A stretch of 64,000 nucleotides of DNA from contig CM064424.1 in assembly GCA_032690845.1 (NCBI GenBank), positions 50,295,511-50,359,510 on the forward strand, in the 5' to 3' direction. The DNA is from Eleusine coracana subsp. coracana. Taxonomy: Eukaryota; Streptophyta; Magnoliopsida; Poales; Poaceae. The notes beneath the pieces are model-generated. The model was given only the letters and a program-made list of their open reading frames with translations, was not told the DNA's origin and ran no database searches. Below, piece by piece: positions 24,012-34,532 of the stretch. How positions within the stretch are numbered: position 1 is the first letter of the stretch; every line of letters starts with the position of its first letter. Made by a program: the position numbers and the translations under genes.

Positions 24012-24243
24012 TCCTCAAGCCCAATTTCCTCGATGTGCCACAAAGATTTGAAGATAAAAGGAAGAAGAAATCTAACGAAGTCTTTGATTTTGTTTTTGAC
24101 GCTGATATGCCACTAGGACGTGAAGTCCAGTGTGACCTCAGGTTGGAAAAAATGCACATCAAGTTTACGTTCACTAATGAAAGTCGTGATGTTAGACCTC
24201 ACAAGGTGTTGTCTTACAAGGAGGTGATGGTCCTTCCCTGTTG
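24012..24243 (+). CDS. Possible terminal exon of an unrecognised gene
   Basis: After a strong acceptor (ATTGTAG at 24005-24011) an open frame of 77 codons runs to TGA: it contains PNFLDVPQRFEDKRKKKSNE, FDFVFDADMPLGREVQCDLR and KFTFTNES. Composition is that of a soluble charged protein, with balanced hydrophobic spacing rather than random translation. A/T-rich sequence with possible polyadenylation signals follows. I do not recognise the family, and the upstream exon or exons could not be fixed. It could also be a captured gene fragment. Confidence 0.35.
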
Positions 24244-24833
24244 ATTACAAACACTGATATAGTTCAACATGTTATTATACTTATTAACTATGTGCCTTGT
24301 AAAACTTTAGATCATGGCTATGGCATAGGATCTTTGGATTATTCTGAAGAAAAAATTGGTGGACATTGTGTACAAGAGTAACAAATAATCAACTTAGCCA
24401 TGTATGAATGATCTTATCTAGTGTTAGGGTGACTTATGTAATGGATGCCACTTTGTTATTTTGAAATTATGCCGGATGAAATGTACTTATGAAAGGAATG
24501 CTTCATTGGTTACATTGTATGAAACGGTATTTCTATGTCATCCCCGGAGCCTCAATATGTGTTCCTGCTAAATGCTTATTAATACTAAGTGTGCTCGATC
24601 CTCACTATATTGTAATATGTCAGAGTAACTAGCGTTTTTTAGGCGAAGATGATGAAAATTGATCAAGACACATATATGACCTAATAATATATATATACAT
24701 TCACAAAATAGCATTGGCTACTTCACCACCACTGGATATACATAGACGAAGATCGACATGCATCAATGTTGTTCATCATCAGCATACGGAAAGAAAGAAA
24801 CAAAACACAAAAGCATCAAACTAGTATTGGTAG
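24244..24833. other. Intergenic, no feature seen
   Basis: A/T-rich sequence between two convergent transcription units; probably contains both 3' untranslated regions. Confidence 0.4.
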
Positions 24834-25358
24834 TTAACGACTATGAACGGGATGACCCAGCGCGGTGGTGACAACAATCAAGGAGGAAGTCGATCTCTTC
24901 TTGAAGGAAGACATGTATCCTGCATCCCGAGCAATCTGATGGTGGCTCTTAATGTCGTCGAGCACCCCAACATTGTCGCGGAATAACCACAACACGTGAA
25001 CCTGAACCTTCTCCTTGTACTCGAACTCCCTATCTTGGCAAACCGGGCACGAGTACAAGGTCTTGCCAGAGGAATAATCCTCCTGGTACACGACGCGTGT
25101 ACCGCCGTTAGGGGAGTGGTAGTAGTCGGCGGAGTTGTTTCTGTCATTGTACTCTTTGTCGCAGTCATTGTCGGTGGTGGTGTCGTTGTCACCGATGGTC
25201 GCCTTGACGACCTCAAGCGGCACCACTTCCACCTCCTCTGCTGCTGTCAGGACGACCTCCTCCTCCACTTTTGGTGCTGCCGAGACGTCCGGGGCCAGAT
25301 CATCCTGGACGCGCTTCGGCGAAGGCGAGTGCGACTCGCCGCGGCGTGCTCGAGCCAT
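24834..25358 (-). CDS. Small acidic protein with zinc-finger-like C-terminal motif, intact copy
   Basis: The ATG at 25358 opens a 174-residue frame beginning MARARRGESHSPSPKR. Residues about 25-75 are acidic and valine-rich (APDVSAAPKVEEEVVLTA). A serine/asparagine/aspartate-rich middle follows. The C-terminal half has LYSCPVCQDREFEYKEKVQV followed by a spaced SHHQIARDAGY. The CPxC plus HxxxAR layout resembles the XS-type zinc fingers of plant proteins, but this is only a visual likeness. An acceptor CTTTACAG lies 34 bases upstream of the ATG, and a leader exon at about 25575-25800 fits a non-coding or short-coding first exon with donor CTG-GTATCT. The paralogue at 7766-8687 is decayed. Function unknown; a nucleic-acid-binding role is a guess. 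Confidence 0.55.
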   Translation of the reverse strand: MARARRGESHSPSPKRVQDDLAPDVSAAPKVEEEVVLTAAEEVEVVPLEVVKATIGDNDTTTDNDCDKEYNDRNNSADYYHSPNGGTRVVYQEDYSSGKTLYSCPVCQDREFEYKEKVQVHVLWLFRDNVGVLDDIKSHHQIARDAGYMSSFKKRSTSSLIVVTTALGHPVHSR

Positions 25359-25389
25359 GGAAGAAGATGAACCATCGGTCTGTAAAGAA

Positions 25390-25800
25390 TCGATGAACAG
25401 TAAAAAAATCCCCATTCCATAAATCACAATATATCGACTCGATAAGTAAATCAAAGCACAAAATAGTATAGATGTTGGCTTAAAAGAGTCGAGAACTATC
25501 GGGAATCGCCGAGATATTGTGCAAACGAAAACCCCCTAAATTTCTACAAAAATCACAAAACATGGGCAGGAAGATACCAGGAGGAGAGGGGTGTGGAGGT
25601 TGCGGTTGCCAGCGGCCTCCCTCGAGTCGCCCATGGGCACCATGGCAGTTGAGCATGGTGAGCGGCGAGCAAGGGTTTGAGGTGGTTTGAGCGCGGCGAA
25701 GAAGACGAGAAGCAGGAGAGTGGAGTGATGGCGGAATCGGGATTGCGCCCCTGATATGGGTGTGAGGTCGAGAGGCGCCTTCTCTCATACTAGCACGCTT
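25390..25800 (-). other. Intron and leader exon of the 24.8 kb gene
   Basis: 25390-25575 is intron-like; the GC-rich block 25575-25790 contains an open frame starting MREGASRPHTHIRGA at 25788 that is also present in the 8.4-8.7 kb copy. It may be 5' untranslated or encode a short upstream ORF. Confidence 0.4.
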
Positions 25801-26522
25801 AACACACTAAAACATGGGACTGCAAAACATGGTCCCACCTGTCCTTCAGTCCTGAGTAGAACTTCAGAGTATGTCATAAAAAAAATGGAAGGCAGAAAGT
25901 TTTTCCTTTTCTTAGTCAGGAAGGCAGAACGTTGGAATTGATATAACTTCCCTTTGGATGTAAAGGAAAACAAAGGAAATTTGGAGGGTTGGAATTTTAA
26001 AGGAATTATACCTATACACTCATTTGGCTCATAGGAAAAACAAAGGATACTTTCCATAGGAATGGATTCTTGTGCTTGATTTTGGAGGAATCAAAGCAAG
26101 TTTTTTTTCATTGTTTTCATATGGAGCAAGAGCAAGCTATAGATTTCTTTGTTTTCCTATGAGACTACCAAAGACCTTCTTATCCAAATTCCTACGTTTT
26201 CAATTCCTATAGAATTTCAAAAGCATACCATTCAAAGGGGGGTAAATGAATGAGGTCAGCAGTTTCTACAACGTGGCCCTACTAGTCAGTATGATGGAAT
26301 GAATGCCTTCACAATGTATAATGTAGAACGATGGATAGTATATGACCTTCTAGGAGAAATCCTGCATGTTGTGATAGGATGCATACACGCTTCCACCTAA
26401 AATGCTCTAGATGGTAACCACGCCAACCAAATTTCTCTCGTGCATGAAAATCCTTGTAATTAAGATGGCCGGAGGAATCACTTCATTTGGGTACCATAAG
26501 AGAAATTTACATAAGTTCTTAC
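25801..26522. repeat. Backbone with MITE-like A/T-rich sequence, left of element C
   Basis: 25801-25890 matches 8691-8790. 25900-26230 carries ATAGGAA and AAACAAAGGA motifs in both orientations. The last five bases, CTTAC, are the TSD of element C. No gene. Confidence 0.45.
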
Positions 26523-26607
26523 TGAAAGTTGCCTAGAGGGGGGGGGGGTGAATAGGTAATCTAAAAATAATCCTGAAAAAGCACTAAAGGATAATCAAAT
26601 AACCAGG

Positions 26608-26690
26608 AGTGACGGAACTTCCGTCAGGGGTCGACGGAACTTTCGTCACCACGGAAGTTCTGTCAAGTGACAGAACTTCTCACTACCTTT
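26608..26690. promoter_or_regulatory. U5-side dyads of element C left LTR
   Basis: Four dyads or half-dyads of the GACGGAACTTCCGTC type, downstream of the TATA in the transcription sense. One counterpart at 36801-36826 was split by the insertion of element D. Confidence 0.55.
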
Positions 26691-27336
26691 CCTCTAAGCA
26701 ATGAACAACGTGGATAACAAAGAGAAGGAAACACTAGCTTGGTAGAAGTGAAGCTAATATAATGTAAGCCCAGAATTCTTAAATGAAGACTAGCTACACA
26801 ATTAACAAATGTTACAAGCATAATAATATGAAAGAAATAAGCAAGCACAAATATAAGAGTGGGAAAGTAAAGAGAGACACAAGAATTAACCCGAGGTTCG
26901 GCAACCACACTAAGTAGTTCCTACGTCCTCGTTGAGGAGCCACACAAAGTGGCCGGGTCTCTCTCAACCCTTTTCCCGGCCAAGCAATCACAAAGATCGT
27001 GCTTGGATTTCTTTCTCCACTTGATTCTTTTCCTCCGTAGGCGAATCACACCTTCACAAACATCCGCGACTCACCACACAAAGTTGGGAGTTCAAGGTCG
27101 ACGCCTAGCCGTCTAGGAGACCAAGTCTCCAAGAGTAACAAGCAAATCAAATCTTGATGGGGAGGGAAATATGTGCTCAAGCTTTTGAGTGGATGGATTC
27201 AATCTTTTTGTGTTTAGATCTCTCTCACTTGGATTGGAATATCAAGAACAAGCCTAGGAGTAAGATGGGAGAGCTCTAGCTGAAGAGTGAGTGAAATGGC
27301 AAGGAATCCAACCCTTCCCACGGGGGAAGGGGTACT

Positions 27337-27346
27337 CTATCTATAG
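27337..27346 (-). promoter_or_regulatory. TATA-like box of element C left LTR
   Basis: The minus strand reads CTATAGATAG followed by AGTACCCC. It lies about 40 bases downstream of the first dyad of the array. Confidence 0.5.
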
Positions 27347-27387
27347 AGAGAGCTAAAAAACTAGCCGTTATAGTATTTTCTAGGTCT

Positions 27388-27860
27388 GACGGAACTTCCG
27401 TGGTCACCCACGGAACTTCCATCAATTCAAATTTAGCCGTTGTAAAGCACTGGAAGTGAGCAAAAGATGCTGCGACGGAACTTCCGTCAAAAGGTGATGG
27501 AACTTCCATCACTCTCGGTTTGACAAGAAAGAAAGAGGCTCACAGAACTTCCGTGAGAGCTACAGAGGTTCTTGGTGACGGAACTTTCGTCGAAAGGTGA
27601 CGAAACTTCTGTCACTCTCGATTTGACGGGAAAAAGCCTCACAGAACTTCCGTGAGAGCCACAGAGGTTCTTGGTGATGGAACTTCCGTCGTGGGGTGAT
27701 GGAACTTCCATCACTCTCGGGTGTGCAGAAGGTAGAAACCCGACGCTGACGGAACTTCCGTCACTAGGTGATGGAACTTCCATCACCCTCGAGTTAACAT
27801 CAAAGCCAGACCCGACGCTGACGGAAATTCCATGAGAGGACTCATGGAACTTCCATCACT
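27388..27860. promoter_or_regulatory. Main dyad array in U3 of element C left LTR
   Basis: More than ten copies of TGACGGAA-C-TTCCGTCA and near variants. They often come as pairs separated by about six bases (for example AAAGGT) and followed by CACTCTCGG, giving a composite module repeated roughly every 60-70 bases. Eight-base arms around a single central base can form hairpins or bind a dimeric protein. The array lies directly upstream of the TATA. Enhancer or silencer function is inferred. Confidence 0.75.
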
Positions 27861-28206
27861 CTCTGTCTTGCTAAGTAAAAGGCTGATTCTTAGGCTTTGT
27901 TGGCTAGGTTTTCAAACAAATTGATTTAGAGCTTGAGCATAATGTTTCCCTTACTAGCAAGATAAGTTTTACCCCTCTTAATAGTTTGGCATACCTATGA
28001 CTCAAAACAAATACCATAAAAGCTAAACTTGAACCACCATGAGCCATTTTCTTTTCACTTTTATTGAGGAATAGACTTTCTCACATTAGTGGGTAATTAA
28101 CTTTCCTCTTGATGATCTGCACATTTTCTTCATAAGCATGTTAGTACAATTTTAATCTTTTGTCATTAATCACCAAAACCCACTAGGGGACCTAGATGCA
28201 TCTTCA

Positions 28207-28220
28207 ATCTCCCCCTTTTT
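28207..28220 (-). other. Polypurine tract of element C
   Basis: AAAAAGGGGGAGAT on the minus strand, abutting the 3' LTR. Confidence 0.8.
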
Positions 28221-28657
28221 GGTGGTTGATGACAATAGATTAGAAGTATAGAAATATAATCAAGAGAGAGCACAACAAAATATAGTGAGGCTCCCCCTAA
28301 AGATATGCATGATACACAAAGACGTGTGATAGAGCTCCCCCTATATTTTGTAAAAAAGTGGGGTGCCTAAAAGGTGTACAAGTGTGAAGCAAAGTGATAA
28401 AGCAATAAACAAGCATCACAACCAAACTATAAACTAGAAGAAACAAGCACCACACATGATATAAGAACAATAGAGTTATTACAAAAGGTTCACAAATATG
28501 TTTCGCACACAAAGCAAATAGAGAGGGGAACTAGTCCATAGGTTCATCACTATCCTATTATAAAGACTTTGAAACAAATATCCTTTTCATGCATCTCTCC
28601 CCCTTTGGCATCAAGGCACCAAAAAGAATGAGAGGAGGAGGAGATAAGAGAAAGGTA
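28221..28657 (-). other. Non-coding 3' end of element C interior
   Basis: A/T-rich, no frame of note. It would be the 3' untranslated part of both genomic and aORF transcripts. Confidence 0.5.
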
Positions 28658-30309
28658 TTACTCATCATCATCGGTGCTTTCATCAGTGTCCTCGTCGTCC
28701 TCTTCATCACCCTCTTCTTTGTGGCCTTCGTCCTCGCCTTCCGCGCCTTCTTGTTCATCTTGTGCAGCTTGTTCTTCATGAGCGGGAGTGGGTGGAGGAG
28801 CAAGATCATCCCAATCATAGCCGGTAAGGGGATCCTCAAAGACCGGTGGCTCACCATCGGGCTCACACTCGGAGCCATCCGGAGACACCTCATGGCCTTG
28901 AGCTCTTTGGTCTTTCTTGTAGCACCACACTTGCTTCTTAATGCGCTTCTTGTTCTCCCAATTTTCCTTAGAACTAAAGCAACAAGCATTCAAGATGCTC
29001 TTGAGCATAGCGGCAATGGGTGATGATGGACGGCGGTGAGATGCTTCAGGTGGAGGAGTGGAGGCTGAAGCACGAGGGGCGGCTGCTTCCGCTCTAGCTG
29101 CCCGTTCCTCTGCTAACTCCCTCCGGATAGTCTCATGATGAGGGTGAGTGAGCTTAGGTACACAAGGTCACAACGGCTGATGCTTGCATTCCTTCTCAAA
29201 AATCAATCCAGTCTCAGCCTCGATCATCTTCATAAGATAGGGAGCAAAGGGTAGCACCTTCCGAGTGTCCAAAGAGGCCGAGTAAATTTCCTGAGTAATG
29301 AGGTCCATCACACTGACATCTGCAGCTCCATCTCTGACCTAGCAAGAACATTTCTGGAGTGCTCAACATGGGAAGTGGCATACCAACCTTAGGAGCAATA
29401 GTCACCCGGAGCAGCCTGTTGAGTGGCTCCCAGATATTTGGGTTGAAGGTCCTCATACATGAATCTCAGCTCAGAGTCCAGCACAGGCTCACAGGAGAGC
29501 CTGTCCCTTGCACCATCTGCCTCAGCATCTTGAAAGAAAAAAGTAGCCAAGCGAGAGGGGGATACCACATACTGCACACCTTGTGTCATCCAATGAACAT
29601 AGCCTCGTCCATCAATGTACAAGGTGGAGTAGAACTGATAGATGACCTCCTCATTCCAATCATAGTTGAATCCCATGAGGTCATACACATGCCATGACTT
29701 GCAAGCTCCCACTATCTCATTGAAGGTTGACTCATTCTTTTCCTCCATGTATTTCCAGTCAATCCACTAATGAGTGGCCAACTGGTTCTTCCGGTTTGTG
29801 TCAATGATCATAGACATGTAGTAGTCTTGGTGAAACCAAGTGAGGAACCGGGGGTCACTGGCTTCTTTATCAGTCATGAAATATTGATTTTGCCTTCTTG
29901 CTATATGCAGTGCCTCGACATCCTTCTTGTAGTCCTTGAAATCATGATGAGGGGGGTAGATGGGAGCATGGACTCGAAGATACCTCACGATGTTCAAGGG
30001 CTCATTGCTTGTTGACTTGCTCTTGCGTGGTTTGGGGCGGGGTTTGGGGTGGGTTTCCTTGACTGGCTTCTTCCCTTTATCAAGTGCCCTTCTAGGAGGA
30101 AGAGCGCCTCCTTGACCAACCGAAACTTTTTGAGCCCCGAAACTACTTCCCTGTCCTATCCTTCTCTTGATCACGGCTTTTCTTCTCTTGGCAAGGGGTA
30201 CAAGATCCTCGTTGGAGGAGGAGGACGTGTCAGGAGAGGCTTTATGTTCCTCTTCACTTGATTCCTCACGAATAGTTGGATCATTGGAGGCAATCTTGGT
30301 GCGGACCAT
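28658..30309 (-). pseudogene. Additional ORF (aORF) of element C, 3' of pol
   Basis: ATG at 30309 opens MVRTKIASNDPTIREESSEE. An acidic/serine-rich N terminus leads to basic, nuclear-localisation-like LAKRRKAVIKRR, then KPRPKPRKSKSTSNEP. The middle has a conserved-looking globular part: DYYMSMIID, an in-frame TAG at about 29768, then GACKSWHVYDLMGFNYDWNE, EVIYQFYSTLYI, YVHWMTQGVQYVVSPSRLAT. A frameshift near 29400 follows, and the last part (29008-28658) ends in a long acidic tail. The middle resembles the plant transposon-protein domain seen in 3' ORFs of SIRE-like elements, and lines up with FREDIVLDFYAMLWVARDRS in element E. It is sometimes called env-like, but I see no signal peptide or membrane anchor. 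Function unknown; a nuclear role is inferred from the basic stretches. Confidence 0.7.
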
Positions 30310-30319
30310 GTTCACACAC

Positions 30320-30650
30320 CTAAGAGGCAGGAAATAAGAGACTAGATAGGAATGAGTCACAAGTAGGAGTGAGGAGGGAGACAGATTCAGGGCACTGAAC
30401 TACAGGTGACGGAAGTTCCGTGAGGGTCACGGAAGTTCTATCATGACGGAAGTTACCACAGAACTTCCGTCCTTTTGCAGTTTGCCCATGAACTTACCCC
30501 AAAAGTCCCAAATCCTACGGAAAGAGTTCAAATGCTGCATAGAGAAGGTAGAACAACCACAAAGGAACTATTCTACCTAAGCCAAAGGGACACTAGGGAA
30601 CATTTGAACATTTGACCTAAGGACCAAGATCTAGGGGTCAAATTTCATAC
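30320..30650 (-). other. Candidate intron in the aORF 5' leader, element C
   Basis: On the minus strand the donor GCACTAG-GTATGAAAT (30650) and acceptor CCTCTTAG-GTGTGTGAAC (ends 30320) frame 331 bases. The acceptor is 10 bases before the aORF ATG. Three dyads (30409-30470) lie inside this candidate intron. Prediction by eye. Confidence 0.45.
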
Positions 30651-31075
30651 CTAGTGCAATGGAGATGAGAAAGTTGATGGAGATCGCGAAACTTCCATGG
30701 GGAAGGTGTTGAATCTCCACCAAATCCAAGGGAAACGCCGGTTGAATCTCCAAATCGCCACAAATCGCCACTTAGGGTTTGGGGAGAAGAGAGAGAGAGA
30801 GAATAGAAGAATGACCAAGTGGGGAAGAAGAAAGAAGAGGGTCGGGCCACTTAACCAGGGACTGACAGAAGTTCCGTCGTTGGGCGACGGAAGTTCCGTC
30901 AGTCTCGGGTTGAGATAGACAGGTATTTTGAGTACGTGGAAGTTCTGACAGAACTTTCGTGGCGACGGAAGTTCCGTCATCGGGTGATGGAAGTTCCGTC
31001 GCTCTCGGGTCTGAGACAAGTGCCCAAAATTGATATGACAGAAGTTCCGTGAATGGGTCATGAATGTTCCGTCAG
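30651..31075 (-). promoter_or_regulatory. Candidate internal promoter of the aORF, element C
   Basis: From upstream to downstream on the minus strand: about six GACGGAAGTTCCGTC-type dyads at 31075-30863, each followed on the plus strand by TCTCGGGT as in the LTR modules; a CT-rich pyrimidine patch at 30812-30783; CAAACCCTAA near 30772, typical of plant 5' leaders; then a short leader exon to 30651. No clear TATA was found. The LTR-like cis elements next to an untranslated leader suggest independent transcription of the aORF. Confidence 0.55.
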
Positions 31076-31322
31076 CCTCTGTTTGCAACAGAAACCTCCC
31101 TCTCTAGACAGAACTTTTGGACAAGTTACATATGGAATATAAAGCTTATCTCAACTTGTGAATAGTGACAAATCAACAACCAAAACTATATTCACAAGCA
31201 TCGACAATATGATCTAGCGATCAAATAATTTTGTTTGAAAACAAAGACAATATGAAATTTTTGAAAATATTTTACTTTCAAGATATTTTGCATGATCAAT
31301 ACACCAATCAAAGCACAAGATT

Positions 31323-32595
31323 CTACTGCAAGTTGGATGAGTCAAGAATATTTAGTTCACTCCTAAGTTCGCAAAACCGCTTCTCATCTAGGGGTTTGGT
31401 AAAAATATTGACTAGTTGTTTGTCGGTTCTAACATAGCTAATATCGATGTCCCTCTTTATAGAATGATCTCTCAAGAAGTGGTGCCGGATATCTATATGC
31501 TTGGTTCGATTGTGATCAATGGGGTTATATGCAATCATGATAGCACTCTCATTGTCACATAGGAGTGGAACGTTGGTCATAGTGTATGCAAAGTCCTTTA
31601 GAGTTTGTCGCATCCAAAGTAGTTGAGCACAATAACTTCCGGCTGCCACGTACTCCACTTCGGCCATGGATAAGGCAACGGAATTTTGTTTCTTGGATGA
31701 CCATGACACAAGGGACCTACCCAAGAATTGGTACGTCCCGGAGGTACTTTTCCTTTCTACTTTACATCCAGCGTAGTCGGCATCGGAATACCCGACTAGC
31801 TTGAACTTGGAGCCCTTGGGATACCACAATCGTAAGTTTAGGGTGTGAACTAAATATCTTAGGATTCTTTTCACCGCCACGAGGTGGCCTTCCTTTGGAG
31901 CACTTTGGAATCTTGCACACATGCACACACTAAGCATGATATTAGGCCTAGATGCACAAAGATAAAGCAAGGAGCCAATCATGGAGCGGTATACCTTTTG
32001 ATCCACGGGTTTACCGTTTACATCTAGCCCAAGGTGTCCGTTTGTCTTCATGGGAGTCTTGAGTATGTCTTGTGTATACTTGTTGACTTATGAATGTCCC
32101 CTCTTCAAGTTGCTTAACTTGAAAGCCTAGAAAGAACTTCAACTCTCCCATCATGGACATCTCAAATTTCCTAGTCGAAATCTTGGCAAACTCATCACAA
32201 AAAGATTGATTAGTAGAACCAAATATGATGTCATCGACATATATTTGGCAAACAAATAAATCATTGTCAACTTTTCTTATAAAGAGAGTAGGGTCGGCCT
32301 TGCCAATTGTGAAGCCCTTGTTGATCAAGTATCCCTTGAGGTGTTCATACCAAGCTCGAGGAGCTTGCTTGAGGCCGTAGAGAGCTTTGTGAAGTTTGTA
32401 CACATGGTTTGGTTTCTTTGGGTCTTCAAACCCCGGAGGTTGTTGTACATACACCTCTACTTGAATAGGGCCATTGAGAAATGCACTTTTCACATCCATT
32501 TGAAAAAGCTTAAAGCCATGGTGAGTAGCATAGGCAAGTAAAATACAAATTGACTCAAGCCTAGCTATGGGTGCATAGGTTTCACCAAAGTCCAA
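31323..32595 (-). pseudogene. Element C reverse transcriptase and RNase H
   Basis: Reverse transcriptase motifs: LDFGETYAPIARLES, LFQMDVKSAFLNGP, KALYGLKQAPRAWYEHLKGY and catalytic YVDDIIFGS near 32230. A frameshift near 32090 leads to VYRSMIGSLLYLCASRP and the RNase H domain with YSDADYAGC near 31790, MAEVEYVAAGSY (normally AEAEY) and LLCDNESAIMIAYNP. It ends at 31323. It joins the upstream integrase part through a one-base frameshift near 32640. Confidence 0.93.
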
Positions 32596-32600
32596 ACCAT

Positions 32601-34493
32601 CTACTTGTGAGTAGCCTTTTGTGACAAGCCTTGCCTTGTTTCTACCACTACACCGTGCTCATCTTGCTTGTTGCGGAAAACCCATTTTGTACCTATAACA
32701 TTTTGCTTGGGTCTCTCTACTAATGACCACACCTTGTTTCTTTCAAAGTTGTTTAACTCTTCTTGCATGGCCATCACCCAATCCGAGTCTTGAAAGGCTT
32801 GTTCCACCTTAAGAGGTTCCAAAGAGGAAACAAACGAGTAATGATAACAAAAGGTGGCCATTCGAGATCTAGTAGTTACCCCCTTTTGGATGTCTCCAAG
32901 AATGTTGTCTACGGGGTGATCCTTTTGAATGCTTTGTCGTACTCGTGGATGAATTGGCCTAGATGCATCTTCTTCTTGATTGATATCATCTTGAGTGTCT
33001 GTATCCCCACCATCTTGAGCTTGATCTTGGTTGTTACCTTGACCATGTTCGTCACCATGATCTTGGTCTCTCCCTTGATCTTGTTCATCATGTGGCTCTT
33101 GTGGAGATGGTTCACCTTGCCTTGAGTTCGGGTCTTGTGGTCTTATCTCTCCTATTGCCATGTTCCTTATTGCATCACAAGGAGCTTCATCACCTACATC
33201 ACTTCGATTTACTTGCTCTACTTGAGAGCCATTAGATTCATCAAATTGCACATCCCGGGTGATTTCAACAACACCGGTGTCTTTGTTGAAGACTCGATAT
33301 GCATAGACATTAGTTCCATATCCAAGGAGAAAACCTTCATGTGTCTTAGGGGCAAACTTAGAGGATTTGGGTTTCTTGTTAAGAATAAAGCATTTGCTCC
33401 CAAAGACACGAAAGTATGATACATTTGGAAGGTTACCGGTGAGAAGCTCATATGGTGTTTTCTTCAAGATCTTGTGAAGATATAATCTATTTGTTGCATG
33501 GCATGCGGTGTTGATGGCTTCGGCCCAAAAAGTGTCCGGTGTCTTGTACTCGTCAAGAATTGTTCTTGCCATCTCTATGAGTGTGCGGTTCTTCCTTTCG
33601 GCTACCCCATTTTGTTGTGGAGTGTATGGAGCGGAGAATTCATGCTTGATGCCTTCTTCATCAAGGTATTCTTCAACTTGTGTATTCTTGAACTCGGTTC
33701 CATTATCACTCCTTATTTTCTTGATCTTCGCTTCATACTCATTTTTGGCTCTCCTCAAGAACCTCTTTAGGATACCTTGTGTTTCATTTTTGTCCTTCAA
33801 AAAGAATACCCAAGTGAAATGAGAATAATCATCAACAATTACAAGGCCATATTTGTTACCGCTAATGCTTATGTAGGTGACCGGTCCAAATAGATCCATG
33901 TGAAGCATTTCCAACGGTCTTGTCATTGTCATCATTGTTTTTGAGGGATGTGCCACTCCAACTTGCTTTCCGGCTTGACAAGCGTTACATATGTTGTCTT
34001 TTTCAAAAGCAACATCCTTTAGTCCAACAACGTGACCGCCTTTTAGGAGTTTGGAAAGATTTCTCATCCCAACATGAGCTAGCCGGCGATGCCATAGCCA
34101 ACCCGAGGTGGTTTTAGCAACCAAACAAGTATTTAGGTTAGATCCCTCTTTGTTGGTAAAATCAACAAGATAGATCTTGTCATCTAAATACCCTTTGAAA
34201 GTTATTAAGGAATCTTTCTTCCTAAACACGGTCACTCCAACATCGTCAAAGAGACAACTAAGGCCCATCTCACAAAGTTGTGAAACGGACATCAAGTTGT
34301 ATCCTAGACCATTCACAAGATAAGCATTACTAATTGAAAGGTCATGGGTGACGTCAATCCGTCCATGACCAATTACCTTTCCTTTGTTGTCATTTCCAAA
34401 TGATATGCCTCCACTTAGTAGATTGTCATGATCAAGTGTGGAGAACATTGATCTCTCTCCGGTCATATGATTTGAGCATCCACCATCAAGCAC
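32601..34493 (-). pseudogene. Element C protease C-part, integrase and start of reverse transcriptase
   Basis: The protease active site reads VLDGGCSNHMTG at about 34490 (usual DSG is DGG, a change that could weaken it). The HHCC zinc region follows: WLWHRRLAHVGMRNLSKLL and CNACQAGK. The integrase core has LHMDLFGP, IRSDNGTEFKN and TPQQNGVAERKNRTLIEM, so all DDE residues are present. Then an acidic Q/D/G-rich linker and the reverse transcriptase entry NNFERNKVWSLVERPKQ. The frame continues from gag at 34533-35450 across stops near 34533 and 34515. Confidence 0.93.
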
Positions 34494-34532
34494 CCATATT
34501 GCCCTACCGGAGGAGTATTCCTACAAAGGAAA

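Larger units (their letters stand above)
26523..28206 (-). repeat. Left (3') LTR of element C
   Basis: 1684 bp, TGAAAGTTGCC to GATGCATCTTCA. It holds three parts: U5-side dyads (26608-26690), a TATA at 27337-27346, and a large upstream dyad array (27388-27860). Confidence 0.92.

Noticed and set aside
27388..27860. Regularly spaced palindromic repeats resembling a CRISPR array
   Set aside because: The repeats are degenerate, unequally spaced and lie inside LTRs flanked by TSDs in plant DNA, with no cas genes.
28589..29023. Hydrophobic plus-strand frame suggesting a membrane protein
   Set aside because: It is the antisense of the acidic aORF tail; runs of GAA/GAG read as TTC/CTC give false Leu/Phe/Val stretches.
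28658..30309. Calling the aORF a retroviral-type envelope
   Set aside because: No signal peptide, transmembrane anchor or cleavage motif is visible; the basic and acidic stretches fit a nuclear protein better.
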